A DNA stretch of 64,000 bases from Deltaproteobacteria bacterium (GCA_026388545.1 JAPLJS010000027.1:1-64000); one strand, 5' to 3'. Counted from the first letter of the stretch, positions 25,198 to 34,361 are shown. Program-made: numbers and translations. Notes: a model not told the origin generated them from the sequence alone.

Positions 25198-27138
25198 TCA
25201 ATCGATATATTTTTGGTGAAAGCAGGACGGATCGGTATGGGGGAGAAACAGGGCCGCGGTGTACTGATTCATATAGGCGGGATCCGTTATGAGTTCCAGA
25301 TAGGTCATCCGCCGGGCTTGCTCACGCTGTCTTTCCCGGTGTTTGTGTGATACCATGGCCATATGGCTCCCTGCGAGAGAAGAATTACCGATAAAATGAA
25401 ACCGGTCCCGTGGCAGATCCGGAAGGAGGCCGATCGTTATGGCTGCATCCATGTCCAGAAATCTGCCAAACCCGCCGGCGATATAGACCTTCCTGAGATT
25501 GTGAAATTCCATTCCTACCTGTGTCAGCATGAGTGCACAAGCGGCATAGAGCGCCGCTTTGGCGCGGATGATGTTTTCAATATCCTGTTCATTAACAGTG
25601 ATCGCTTGTCCGGTGGCGCTTTCATTTGCGGAGACTAAGGTATAGGAGGCACGACGACCGGCGATCTGAATTGACTCCGATGATTTTGAACGGTTCAATT
25701 TTCCGGCGGCATCGATCCAGCCCGTTTGCAACAGTTGAGCCAGCAGCGAAATCATTCCGGAGCCGCAGATTCCGCGAGGCCTGACCTGGCCGATAGTTCG
25801 GAAGATCGACAGGCCAGTTGCCGGATCAACTTCCACTTTTTCGATAGCTCCGGCAGCGGCTCTCATACCGCACTTGATCCCACCGCCTTCAAAGGCCGGT
25901 CCGGCAGAGCAGGCACAGGCCAGAAGAAATTCCCGGTTGCCTAAAACTACTTCGCCGTTGGTGCCGATATCCATAAAGAGATGAACATCTTTGCTTTTGT
26001 TGCATAGATCAGTGCAGAGGATACCTGCGGTGATATCCCCGCCCACATAGCTTCCCACTGCCGGCGAAATCATAACAGGCGCCGGATCATGGATATCAAT
26101 GCCGATCTCAGACGCAGTGAAGAAAGGCACGTCGAGGAGCGTCGGTGTATACGGATCGAGCCGGATGTATTCGGGATTCAGGCCCAGCAGCAGATGGGTC
26201 ATCGTGGTATTGCCCGAAATGACGGCGCATGCAATTTCAAGGGGTTCCACTTGGTTGTGGCATGCCGACTGGCGAATGAGACGGTTGATTGTCTTGAGGA
26301 CGCGACTACGGAGTTCCTCACGACGGTCCGGCCGGCGGGCATAGTCAATACGGCTGATGATATCGAGTCCGCAGGCGAGTTGGCCGTTGTAATCGGTACA
26401 GGTGGAAAGAATCTTCATATTGGACAGATCAACCAGTTGCACTGCCACGGTAGTTGTGCCCACATCAATGGCGATCCCGTAGTGCCTGCCAGTCCCGTCG
26501 TTTGCTTCAATGGCCGTGACCCGGTATCTTCTGATTTTTCCGGAAAAATATTCTGAGGTGGACATTTGTCTGGATGGCATTCCATTGGCAACCGTGACGG
26601 TTACATTCCCTCCGGCGACCCGTAAGGCATCGGCTACCTGACGGATGACAGCAAACGGAATAATGATCTCTTCTTTACCAAGCCGCTGTTGCAGTGTGCG
26701 TATGAGACGGTCCAGGTCTGACAGACCATCGGCTTTTTGCGGGGGCGGCACATAAATGTTTATTTTTTCGGTCAACGGGCGGCAGTCCTCCGGAGTCGGC
26801 AGTAAGGCCGGATCGATAAGCTCCATCCCGTCGTCGTCACTGAACTGGCCGCCGAAACGTCCGGCCTGATCGGGCACCTCAATGATAACATCGGTATCCT
26901 GGATAGATGTTCGGCAGGTCAGTACAAAGCCCTGATCTATTTCCGACTGAGTCAAAATGCCGAGGCTTTCACAGTCAACCCGGCCGGAGATGATGCGGAC
27001 GGCGCAGTTACCGCAGGTCCCCTTGCCGCCGCAGGGGGCGTCGATCTCTACACCGGCCCGCCGCGCCACGTCCAGCAGCGTTGTCTTCGCTTGAACCTCG
27101 AGAGTGATCCCCAATGGTTGAAAAGTTACAGAAGGCAT
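25198..27138 (-). CDS. Corrinoid-protein reductive activator (RACo-like, 2Fe-2S plus ASKHA)
   Basis: A 646-residue activator that uses ATP to drive reduction of the inactive Co(II) corrinoid protein to Co(I). The N-terminus is a plant-type 2Fe-2S ferredoxin domain with Cys36, Cys42, Cys45 and Cys75 (APCGGKGTCGNC and VLTCRT). A linker region precedes a C-terminal ASKHA ATPase-like domain starting YGIAIDVGTTTVAVQLVD, with VAVISGNTTMTHLLLG-type, FMDIGTNGE and AGGFGRFLD segments (DUF4445-type). It is the last gene of the acetyl-CoA synthase cluster and follows a four-helix-bundle gene. Its ATG lies three bases after a 37-bp repeated sequence; no ribosome site is obvious. Confidence 0.93.
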   Translation of the reverse strand: MPSVTFQPLGITLEVQAKTTLLDVARRAGVEIDAPCGGKGTCGNCAVRIISGRVDCESLGILTQSEIDQGFVLTCRTSIQDTDVIIEVPDQAGRFGGQFSDDDGMELIDPALLPTPEDCRPLTEKINIYVPPPQKADGLSDLDRLIRTLQQRLGKEEIIIPFAVIRQVADALRVAGGNVTVTVANGMPSRQMSTSEYFSGKIRRYRVTAIEANDGTGRHYGIAIDVGTTTVAVQLVDLSNMKILSTCTDYNGQLACGLDIISRIDYARRPDRREELRSRVLKTINRLIRQSACHNQVEPLEIACAVISGNTTMTHLLLGLNPEYIRLDPYTPTLLDVPFFTASEIGIDIHDPAPVMISPAVGSYVGGDITAGILCTDLCNKSKDVHLFMDIGTNGEVVLGNREFLLACACSAGPAFEGGGIKCGMRAAAGAIEKVEVDPATGLSIFRTIGQVRPRGICGSGMISLLAQLLQTGWIDAAGKLNRSKSSESIQIAGRRASYTLVSANESATGQAITVNEQDIENIIRAKAALYAACALMLTQVGMEFHNLRKVYIAGGFGRFLDMDAAITIGLLPDLPRDRFHFIGNSSLAGSHMAMVSHKHRERQREQARRMTYLELITDPAYMNQYTAALFLPHTDPSCFHQKYID

Positions 27139-27140
27139 AA

Positions 27141-27177
27141 TTTAATGCAAAAGTCAAAATGCAAAGTGTAAAATTAA
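27141..27177. repeat. 37-bp repeated leader, copy 1 (before the RACo start)
   Basis: A 37-bp A/T-rich sequence ending three bases before the RACo ATG on the minus strand is repeated at 36005-36041 with one mismatch, where it ends six bases before the start frame of a CooC-like gene. It contains TGCAAAA and TTTTGCA type units of heptamer family B. Confidence 0.85.
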
Positions 27178-27197
27178 AGATGATGAAACCATTAAAG

Positions 27198-27262
27198 AAT
27201 GCAAAAGTCAAAATGCGAAATCAACTACTAAGAATTATTTTGCATTTTGCATTTTGCATTCT
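27198..27262. repeat. Heptamer array, family B, 3' side of the second four-helix-bundle gene
   Basis: Three exact TTTTGCA units (27238-27258) plus an inverted block AATGCAAAAGTCAAAATGC (27198-27216) that can pair with them to form a hairpin. The array encodes the last residues of the four-helix-bundle protein (KRMQNAKCKIILS). Confidence 0.85.
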
Positions 27263-27640
27263 TTTCGCTGTTATAATAGATTTCCCTATGATTTTTGATA
27301 ACTCATTACATTCACATGAAAAACTTTCAATTTTTATTTTTTCACCTAATTCTGCCTTGCAAAGCAACTTTAACCAATATTGAGTTTCTTTCAATTCTTT
27401 CAGTACGATCTGAAGCTTATGAACAAAGTCCGCTCTACTTTCTGCACCGCAGGCCTCTTCATAATTAGCGCCGCATGAGGTTACAGAGCGCGTTAGTTGC
27501 TTCGCGATATGGGCCTCTGCATACGATATCTTCATTTGCCCGAAAAGTTTAATACCATCAACGGAAAATTGAAGAAATCTCTCCGAGAGGTCACGTTTTA
27601 TCGAACAATTATCTTCCATACTTGATTTTGCATTTTTCAT
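27221..27640 (-). CDS. Second stand-alone four-helix-bundle protein (S23/IVP-like)
   Basis: A 139-residue member of the four-helix-bundle family, recognisable by LTRSVTSCGANYEEACGA (the counterpart of SGLSIPSNIAEG), FVHKLQIVLKELKETQYWL and a following helix. It is clearly divergent from the copy at 2616-2963. Its start overlaps the stop of the corrinoid-protein large-subunit gene as ATGA, and both its first residues (MKNAK) and its last residues (RMQNAKCKIILS) are translated family B heptamers. An internal ATG at 27619 (MEDNCSIKR) is an alternative start. It interrupts the acetyl-CoA synthase operon, and nothing in it suggests a role in that pathway. Confidence 0.88.
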   Translation of the reverse strand: MKNAKSSMEDNCSIKRDLSERFLQFSVDGIKLFGQMKISYAEAHIAKQLTRSVTSCGANYEEACGAESRADFVHKLQIVLKELKETQYWLKLLCKAELGEKIKIESFSCECNELSKIIGKSIITAKRMQNAKCKIILSS

Positions 27641-27660
27641 TTTGCATTTTTCATTTTGAT
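27626..27660. repeat. Heptamer array, family B, 5' side of the second four-helix-bundle gene
   Basis: Five units in exact 7-bp phase on the plus strand: TTTTGCA, TTTTTCA, TTTTGCA, TTTTTCA, TTTTGAT. It carries both the stop of the upstream corrinoid-protein gene and the start of the four-helix-bundle gene; each reads MKNAK from it at shifted positions. Confidence 0.9.
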
Positions 27661-28980
27661 AAAGCTTTCAATATCTGCGGCATCCTGGGGACCGACGAGC
27701 ACCTTCCAGCCCGGCAGGTTTTCCTCCAGTTCCCCGCTGATCTGGGCGACGTAGCCGGGAATAACGATCTCGCGCGTGGATACCTGGTTCTCCAGGCCTA
27801 CTTCCTTAACGAATTTGGCGATGGAGGCGCCGGAAAACTTTCCCGCCGCCCATGCTGTAAGCACGCTCATTCCCTCACATTCCGGGACCACCAGCCAGCC
27901 GCTTGTCCCGCTGTTTTCGATTTCGCCTGAGACGGTGAAATAAGTGAGTGAGAAGTTGGTCGTCACGAAAACCGGAGAATCGGGCTGGGGGTCGCCGATG
28001 GGATAGACCTTCGGCTCCACCTGGATGGGCTTCTGGGGATCGGTGTAGATATTGAGACGGAGCGTCATGAGTGTGGCCATGAGCGCGGGATCAAAGGCGG
28101 GCAGGACGCAGATACCGCCGTATTTATTGATTTCCGTGATTGCTCCGGCAGCTATTTCTAATAGATCAATGCTATGATCCAGAAAGCGTAAAAAGGGATA
28201 CCCGAGGGGCTTGACAGCGTCTTTCAGGGCGGCACGGCGGACAGCAAAGTTCGTCTGGAAGTGTTCGGCCAGAGATGATGTCCGAAACTGGAGAAGGACA
28301 TCATGGAAGCCCGCCTCCCGGAGCTTCGAGGCACACTGGAACAGGCCGTCCAGGTCGGGGGCTGTCACAGCGAGGACATGGTCATTTCTCTTCGCGGAGT
28401 TGCACAGTTCTTCCACCGTTTCCGGCGTAGCAGCGGACAGGACGCTGCGAGAACCTTTCACGGCCACAGAGGCGGCCTCCAACGCCGCCGGGCTGTCGCT
28501 TCGGAGCACCAATGGTCGTCCGGTTGTTTCCCATGCTTTTTCAGCAAGAGAAGCAAAACTATCCATGTCCCTGCCCGCATGGGTTACGGCAACCATGTCA
28601 ATTCGGAATGTTTCGCCAACCCTTTCCAGCCGGTAATCGCGGACGGCCTTCAGCGTTTCTTCGATCATCGCAGAAGGATCGGTATCATTGATATTAACGG
28701 CAAGGGCTGTCTGGCGGAAGAAGGTCTTTTCGTGCCGGTAAAGGACTGTTTCCTCACCCAGTATCAGGGTCCGGTCTGGTCCTAGTACAATTGCCCGGAC
28801 AGGCGGCTCGCTGGCCGCACCGAGCACCCGGATCGCCTCTTCAGAGGCATAAGGGCATTCGGTAATCGCAGCTTTCTTTGCCGCTAATTTCATAGCAAAG
28901 GCCATACAGGTATTTGATCCGCATTCTCTGCAATTTGTCTTAGGAAGCAGCTTCTGAATCTGCAAACCGGTCAATGCCAT
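27637..28980 (-). CDS. acsC: Corrinoid iron-sulfur protein large subunit (AcsC/CdhE)
   Basis: The 4Fe-4S-carrying subunit of the corrinoid protein that shuttles the methyl group to acetyl-CoA synthase. The N-terminal cluster motif NCRECGSNTC with a fourth cysteine in ITECPY is present, followed by the TIM-barrel part and the C-terminal corrinoid-binding region (FVTTNFSLTYFTVSGEIE, WLVVPECEGMSVLTAWAAG, VIPGYVAQISGELEE). The frame is open to 29016, but the ATG at 28980 (MALTGLQIQKLLPKTNC) matches the family start and has GAGG six bases upstream. The last residues KMKNAK come from a heptamer array. The partner small subunit is fused to AcsB in the gene just upstream. Confidence 0.95.
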   Translation of the reverse strand: MALTGLQIQKLLPKTNCRECGSNTCMAFAMKLAAKKAAITECPYASEEAIRVLGAASEPPVRAIVLGPDRTLILGEETVLYRHEKTFFRQTALAVNINDTDPSAMIEETLKAVRDYRLERVGETFRIDMVAVTHAGRDMDSFASLAEKAWETTGRPLVLRSDSPAALEAASVAVKGSRSVLSAATPETVEELCNSAKRNDHVLAVTAPDLDGLFQCASKLREAGFHDVLLQFRTSSLAEHFQTNFAVRRAALKDAVKPLGYPFLRFLDHSIDLLEIAAGAITEINKYGGICVLPAFDPALMATLMTLRLNIYTDPQKPIQVEPKVYPIGDPQPDSPVFVTTNFSLTYFTVSGEIENSGTSGWLVVPECEGMSVLTAWAAGKFSGASIAKFVKEVGLENQVSTREIVIPGYVAQISGELEENLPGWKVLVGPQDAADIESFIKMKNAK

Positions 28981-28984
28981 AATA

Positions 28985-29066
28985 ACCTCAAAGAAAATGT
29001 AAAATGCAAATTTCAAAATGATTCTTATTCAGTACTTTTGACTTTTTCATTTTTCATTTTGCATTA
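28985..29066. repeat. Family B palindromic heptamer region between acsBD and acsC
   Basis: AATGTAAAATGCAAATTTC on one side and CATTTTTCATTTTGCATT on the other can pair around an A/T-rich centre. The right arm overlaps the end of the acsB-acsD reading frame (LMQNEK stop). Units keep the 7-bp period (ATTTTTC, ATTTTGC). Confidence 0.75.
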
Positions 29067-32000
29067 GTCTAAGGATCGTCTTTTTCAGCGACATCGCTGC
29101 TTCGGGATGATACATGATCAGCAGGTCGGCGCCGGCGTACAGGAGGCTCACAGCTGTAGAAAGCTCCCAGAGGGCTGTGCGGTTTTCCAGATTTCCCCAG
29201 GCCGGGAAATCGGTTTCCGTTGCCCTGTACTCCTTGATTCTGGCGCATTCCTGTCCGGGTGAGACGATCATCGGTGCAGCCAGCATCATGTCCCCGCCCA
29301 GTCCGGTAAGACGAATCCGCTCCATGACGGAGCAGGTATATTCGATCCCGTAACCGGTCGCACCCGTCATGGGATCCATGACGATCCGCTCAGGCTTGAC
29401 ATCCATGTTTGTCAGCAGGATGTTCATCTGCTTGCCGATGTTTACATCGATGGGACTCTGGGCGACGACGCTGTGACCATAAGCTATGGCCGCACCGGCG
29501 ATGGTGCGGTAGTTGCCCTGTTCCACCCAGTTGAGGAGCAGGTTCTCTCCGGCGCAGGCCTGAGCTAAGGACTTCAGGACTTCGTTGTTCTTTTCGTAAT
29601 GACTGTGGCCGGTTATAATCAAGGGCACCTCCACAGCATCAAGAACCGCCTTGATGAGGTTGACGGCCTCATCCGGCGTGCGGTTCCCCTTTTCGGGATG
29701 GGTTCCGTCGAGACGCACGCTGATGAGATCGGCGCCGTATTTTTCCACACAGAGCCGGGCCATTTCCGCCGGCCGGTACAGCAGTTCTCCATAGATATTT
29801 CTGAGGACAGCGGGATATTTCTCGGAGATAACATCAAATACTTCCATGGCCACAAGGGGGCGATTCGGCATTCTGCCTTCCCATAGGTGGAAGGGCATGC
29901 AGTCGGCCCCGCCGATGGTCAGGGTATGGCCGCGGGTGCCGCCCGTTTTCTTCGTAGTGCCCAGTGTGACCTGCCAGATGGGGAACTCGCAGGTTTCCCG
30001 GCGGATGGGAAAGGAGGTGACGGCGTTCAAACGGTCACTAACAGCGGGCTTGATGGGCGATTCCTCCTTTTCCTCTATTCCCACCGGTAAAGCCGGCTTT
30101 TCCAGAGCCTCAACGGGTCGCACCTCAAATACAGGACGCTCTGTCGGGGCTGGGGATGGGCCCGGCGGCGGGGTCGGCAGGGCGTAGACGGCCATGTCTT
30201 CCATTTCCAGGGCCGGGTGCTGGACGCTCTCCAGGTATTCCCGGATTGCGTGCGCATCGATACCTACGTTCTCATCGGCTATCTTGTCCAGGAGATCAGG
30301 CGCCCCCTGCTCGGCGAAGCGTTTATTCAGATCGAAAGCGAGGAGTTCCTTGAGCGCCTTCGGCATCCAGACGAGTCGCCGATAGCCCCCTTCCGCCGCG
30401 AGGAACTTCCGGGAGGTCAGGAAGACCTTGCCCACACCCATGAAGCCGGGGGTTTGCTGGCCGCCGCCAACCGAGCCTGCCAGGCTGGAGAAGGTCATCC
30501 CTACAGGCGTTTCGCCCTGGTATTCCCGGTTGACAACCATGACGCCGTTGCATTCGGGAAGATAGGCCAGGATCGCCTCGAAGCAGCCGCAGCTTGTCAT
30601 GGGCCGGTCCATGAGGGAATAGCAGCAGAACTCCGTCACGGTCTTGTGGCTGTTTGTATAGACGTAGTCGTTTATGCCATGAAAGATGCCCTTTACGGGA
30701 TCGATGGTTTCGCCTTTTTTTACAGGCTGGTTAGGCCCCGTCTCGTTGATCTCATAGGCCGCCTTGCCGTCCAGCCAGTTGTAGGCCCCGCAGAGCCCCA
30801 GCCGCTCCGGTGTAATTATGCAGACGTGATTGGGAGCGAAGGACTGGCAGAGGAGGCACGAGTAGAAGGTATCCACCGCTTCATCCGTCATGGCCTCCAG
30901 GCGGCGGTTTCGCTCGTCATAGACGCGGCGGGCGACGGACAGGCGTCGTTCCACCTCTGCCTTGTCGGTGATGAGCATCACTTTCACCTTGTCCACTATG
31001 GCCGGGTAGTCGGAGATGAACTTGGTGTGTATGATATCCCCGTAATGGCGAAGCCTGAGCCCCCGTGCGAAGCCGTTCTTTGAGATGCGCGTCCAGACGA
31101 TGTCCCTTTGTCCCATATGCCAGATACCCTCGGCGCCGTTGACAAGGTGGTGGATCTGCCGCTCGAGGATAGGCTCAAAATCGGCCTGCATCTTCCGGCC
31201 CGCCACCTCCACCCAGATGGCAAGGGGCAGGCTGCCACCGGGTGCGACCTGGTCTATGTCGGGTCCGACGACCTCGATCTCTCCGTCGTTGATCTGATCC
31301 ATGTCCACGCTGGTCACGAATTCAAAAGCAGTAGTCAAGTTTCCGCCAATTTCCACTTGTGCATCGGCCTTGCGGATCAACTCCCCTTCGAAGGCCGGGC
31401 CATAGGGGACGGGAATGGGAACTTTTGTGACCTTGATCTTGCATCCCCTAACCTCCAGGGCTTTCTCCACCATTGTTTCATAGGGCACGGAGGAGACGAC
31501 ATGCTCGTACGTGCAGACGCCTGTGGGCAGAATCTGGGGGATGTCCGTATCGGCAATTGTGGGGAAGCCGTAGTTGATGGCCCCGGCGGCAATGGCGTAC
31601 TTATCAGGTGTCACCTCACCGAAGGCCAGCACAAAGGCAAAGATGCGATTCTTGTTGTACCGGAGATTCCTTTCATAATCGCCGGGCTGAACGCCGCCGA
31701 AAGAGAGGGCTACGCGATTGGCGAATCCCAGGGCGTAGATCAGGGCGGAGACGTCCCGGCCAAAGGGGATGAGGCGCGTCGGCCAGCCGAGTTGCACGCC
31801 TTCCTCGGCCAACTGTTCAGCAAACTGCCTGCCGTTGGTACTCCCCGCCATGAATACATAGAGGTTTTTCTCTTGGAGCTGCCGGGCGATGGCGACGGCG
31901 ATCTCATTGTTCGGCGCCGCACCGGTAATGGCGGCAAAGCCGGGGGCCGTCCCGTCAACGAATTCGATACCCCTTTCCCGCAGGATAACGTCATTTGCCG

Positions 32001-32367
32001 CACCCAGCCATATACCATCCACGGGATCAGGGCCCACGGCGTACTTGCAGGTCTCGATGATCTCACAGGCAAAGAGGGAAGCCACGCCCGCATCCAAAGC
32101 GCTCCCCAGATAGGGAAGCCAGACCTCATCTGCAGGACGGAGAGGCAGCAGCTCTTTGGCGTGCCGGAGGATGGGCCGGAGATCGCCCAGTGTCCGAACC
32201 TTCTCGCCGGTGAAGGCATAGATAACGGGGAGAAAATAGGCCGTCCCCGGAAAGGCCGCAGGCCACGTCTCGCCCCTTTTGTGGATGGCATGATTCAGGC
32301 GGTCGTCGGCTTCGGCGATCCAGTCCCTGGCCCCATCGATGGCGCTCGCGCAGATGATCTTAGACAT
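29047..32367 (-). CDS. Fusion of acetyl-CoA synthase (AcsB) and corrinoid-protein small subunit (AcsD)
   Basis: A single 1106-residue frame. Residues 1 to about 730 are a full-length bacterial acetyl-CoA synthase. The A-cluster ligands are Cys504, Cys507, Cys516 and Cys526 (FYSCLLCQSF...VCIIT...GLCGAYN) and the Cys593-Gly594-Cys595 motif (MTSCGCFEAI), each two residues from the Moorella numbering. A proline-rich linker (about 731-782, starting PTPPPGPSPAP) follows. Residues about 785-1106 are the small subunit of the corrinoid iron-sulfur protein (VTLGTTKKTGGTRGH, ISVRLDGTHPE, IITGHSHYEKN, IVMDPMTGATGYGIEYT). These are normally separate proteins. The start has GGAGG seven bases upstream and overlaps the CO dehydrogenase stop by 8 bp. 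No internal stop or frameshift is seen at the junction. Confidence 0.95.
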   Translation of the reverse strand: MSKIICASAIDGARDWIAEADDRLNHAIHKRGETWPAAFPGTAYFLPVIYAFTGEKVRTLGDLRPILRHAKELLPLRPADEVWLPYLGSALDAGVASLFACEIIETCKYAVGPDPVDGIWLGAANDVILRERGIEFVDGTAPGFAAITGAAPNNEIAVAIARQLQEKNLYVFMAGSTNGRQFAEQLAEEGVQLGWPTRLIPFGRDVSALIYALGFANRVALSFGGVQPGDYERNLRYNKNRIFAFVLAFGEVTPDKYAIAAGAINYGFPTIADTDIPQILPTGVCTYEHVVSSVPYETMVEKALEVRGCKIKVTKVPIPVPYGPAFEGELIRKADAQVEIGGNLTTAFEFVTSVDMDQINDGEIEVVGPDIDQVAPGGSLPLAIWVEVAGRKMQADFEPILERQIHHLVNGAEGIWHMGQRDIVWTRISKNGFARGLRLRHYGDIIHTKFISDYPAIVDKVKVMLITDKAEVERRLSVARRVYDERNRRLEAMTDEAVDTFYSCLLCQSFAPNHVCIITPERLGLCGAYNWLDGKAAYEINETGPNQPVKKGETIDPVKGIFHGINDYVYTNSHKTVTEFCCYSLMDRPMTSCGCFEAILAYLPECNGVMVVNREYQGETPVGMTFSSLAGSVGGGQQTPGFMGVGKVFLTSRKFLAAEGGYRRLVWMPKALKELLAFDLNKRFAEQGAPDLLDKIADENVGIDAHAIREYLESVQHPALEMEDMAVYALPTPPPGPSPAPTERPVFEVRPVEALEKPALPVGIEEKEESPIKPAVSDRLNAVTSFPIRRETCEFPIWQVTLGTTKKTGGTRGHTLTIGGADCMPFHLWEGRMPNRPLVAMEVFDVISEKYPAVLRNIYGELLYRPAEMARLCVEKYGADLISVRLDGTHPEKGNRTPDEAVNLIKAVLDAVEVPLIITGHSHYEKNNEVLKSLAQACAGENLLLNWVEQGNYRTIAGAAIAYGHSVVAQSPIDVNIGKQMNILLTNMDVKPERIVMDPMTGATGYGIEYTCSVMERIRLTGLGGDMMLAAPMIVSPGQECARIKEYRATETDFPAWGNLENRTALWELSTAVSLLYAGADLLIMYHPEAAMSLKKTILRLMQNEK

Positions 32368-34309
32368 CGAGTTTCCTCCGATCCTCCATGTCGTAGAGCT
32401 TCCGCTCGGTTTTTCTGTTGATTCCGAGGCGCTCGCGTTTCTTATCGAGGAGATCGATCACCATGTCTGCAGCCCGGAGAGGGTCTTCGCAGACATGGAA
32501 GGAGGCGTTGAAAAGTTCGGTGGTCTCCTCATTGAGGAAGCGGGTCACATTATCGGATCCGCCGATATGGAAAGGATGTCCCAGCACCACGTCGATCCCC
32601 GAGGCTACGAAATAGCAGGCGATGGCCACGGCCTTTTCACTCATCCATTCGGGGGCCACACCCACAGCCGGGATTTGAGACAGATCGTCTCCCAGGCCGC
32701 CCTCCAGGACCACTTCCGTTCCCGCTTCCAGGATGCGGGAGTTGTCCACGCAACTTCCCATGTGGAGGACCGGGGGCATCCCGATTGCTTCGCAAACCTC
32801 TCGCAGCCCGGCGCCCGCTGCCTCCAGCGCTGCTTCCGGCCGGAGCATTCCTTCTTTCGCCGATGCGATGGCCGCGCAGCCCGTCTTGAGGACCAGTACA
32901 TTTTGTCCGATCAATGCCCGCGTCAGGGTGTTGATATAGGCGTCCACACGTGTCCGGGGATTGTTGCAGCCTACGATCCCTGCGATGCCCCTGATCCGGC
33001 CCTGGATGACTGCATCGTTCAGGGGGCGGAAGGACGCCCGGAAACGGCCGCCTAACATATACTTGATGGCATCCACGCTGAATCCCGCCACGAGCGGCTT
33101 TTTGATATCCGGGATAGACGCCTTCTGCGGATCGCGGTTTTTGAAATTGTCGATAGCCCGGCGGATCAGGATTATTGCCGTAGCCAGAGGGTTTTCCCGG
33201 TTGAGTGTGATATGCGTCGACCCGATGGTTTTCGCGATATCCGCCGTGGAGATAATTTCCGTATGGTAGCTCCTGGCGACATCGGGCAGGCTCGGCATGC
33301 AGCATTGTACATCGACAAGCATCATCTCCACAGCGCCCGTCACTATGGCGAGCTCCTGCTGGAGGAAGCTTCCCGCCACGGGGATGCCGTGCCGCATGAG
33401 TATCTCATTCGCCGTGCAGCAGATCCCGGCCAGTGTGATCCCTTCGGCGCCGGCCTCTTTCGCATAAGCCTGGATTGCGGGATCGCGGACGGCGATAGCC
33501 AGCATCTCGGATAGTTCCGGCTCATGGCCATGGACGATGATATTGACCGTCTCTTTTCTGAGCACACCGAGGTTGGCGTTACTTCTTACGGGTGAGGGTG
33601 TTCCGAAGAGGATATCCGAAACCTGCGTGGCAATCCTTGACCCGCCCCAGCCGTCGGCAAGGGCCGTGCGGAAGGCCTGGAGGAGAATGTTCCGGTAATC
33701 GTGATCGACACCCATATGCGTTCGGTGGAGCGATTCGACCACCATCCGGTCAATGCCGAGCGGCGTGACAGCCTGGCTCTGCCAGATGGCCTGCTGCCTG
33801 AGCGGTGAGAGGCGGAGCGTCAACAGAGATTCTTCCTGAAGCATGAATTCTTTTAGTAGCAGGTCGGCGAGTTCCAGGGCAACCGCCTCCTTTTTGCGTC
33901 CCGCTTCTTCAATACCATAGCGCTTCGCCGTTTGGCGGAGGGCCCTTTCATCCCTGATCACGTAATCGGCGATACGGCCTTCCGCCGCCTTTTTCAGCAG
34001 GAGAACGAGATGACGGCCGTGATCGGAATGGGCCGCCGTTCCCCCGGCCACCTCGCGCAGGAAATTGCGTGCCACGATCGTGTCGGCATCGGCCCCGCAA
34101 ACCCCGCGCGGGGACTTGTTCGTAATCCGGCATGGTCCCATGTAACATATCCGGCAGCAGAGGCCCTCGACGCCGAACCGGCAGGGGTTCTGCTGGGTAT
34201 CCAGGCGGGTGAAACAGGTATCGACGCAATCCCGCTCCGCCTTGATCAGTGTCAGAATCGACGCCTGGTCCCATACACGGTCTTCGGGTTTTATAGGTTT
34301 CTTTGCCAT
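32360..34309 (-). CDS. acsA: Ni-Fe carbon monoxide dehydrogenase catalytic subunit (AcsA/CooS)
   Basis: Interconverts CO2 and CO and, in complex with acetyl-CoA synthase, feeds CO through an internal tunnel. N-terminal cluster cysteines (Cys43, Cys51, Cys52, Cys55, Cys60, Cys71, in NPCRFGVEGLCCRICYMGPC) supply the D and B clusters. C-cluster ligand segments follow: NIIVHGHEPELSEM (His), GICCTANEIL, VDVQCCMPSL, GIVGCNNPR, LKTGCAAIAS and HMGSCVDNSR. Length 649 is normal. AAGGAATTCG precedes the ATG. The downstream fused synthase gene overlaps it, supporting a bifunctional AcsAB complex. Confidence 0.97.
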   Translation of the reverse strand: MAKKPIKPEDRVWDQASILTLIKAERDCVDTCFTRLDTQQNPCRFGVEGLCCRICYMGPCRITNKSPRGVCGADADTIVARNFLREVAGGTAAHSDHGRHLVLLLKKAAEGRIADYVIRDERALRQTAKRYGIEEAGRKKEAVALELADLLLKEFMLQEESLLTLRLSPLRQQAIWQSQAVTPLGIDRMVVESLHRTHMGVDHDYRNILLQAFRTALADGWGGSRIATQVSDILFGTPSPVRSNANLGVLRKETVNIIVHGHEPELSEMLAIAVRDPAIQAYAKEAGAEGITLAGICCTANEILMRHGIPVAGSFLQQELAIVTGAVEMMLVDVQCCMPSLPDVARSYHTEIISTADIAKTIGSTHITLNRENPLATAIILIRRAIDNFKNRDPQKASIPDIKKPLVAGFSVDAIKYMLGGRFRASFRPLNDAVIQGRIRGIAGIVGCNNPRTRVDAYINTLTRALIGQNVLVLKTGCAAIASAKEGMLRPEAALEAAGAGLREVCEAIGMPPVLHMGSCVDNSRILEAGTEVVLEGGLGDDLSQIPAVGVAPEWMSEKAVAIACYFVASGIDVVLGHPFHIGGSDNVTRFLNEETTELFNASFHVCEDPLRAADMVIDLLDKKRERLGINRKTERKLYDMEDRRKLDV

Positions 34310-34361
34310 CGAATTCCTTTTAGGTTAACATTATTTTCTATTTCTTCTCCCAGTTAGTTGT

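Noticed and set aside
30217-31083. 288-codon plus-strand frame
   Set aside because: Antisense shadow of the acsB part of the fusion gene; no ribosome site or family features.
31108-32421. Long 437-codon open frame on the plus strand
   Set aside because: It lies entirely antisense to the clear acetyl-CoA synthase frame; the G/C-rich third positions of that gene create antisense open frames, and no domain is recognisable.
32339-33055. 238-codon plus-strand frame
   Set aside because: Antisense to CO dehydrogenase, which has all its cluster ligands in the minus-strand frame.
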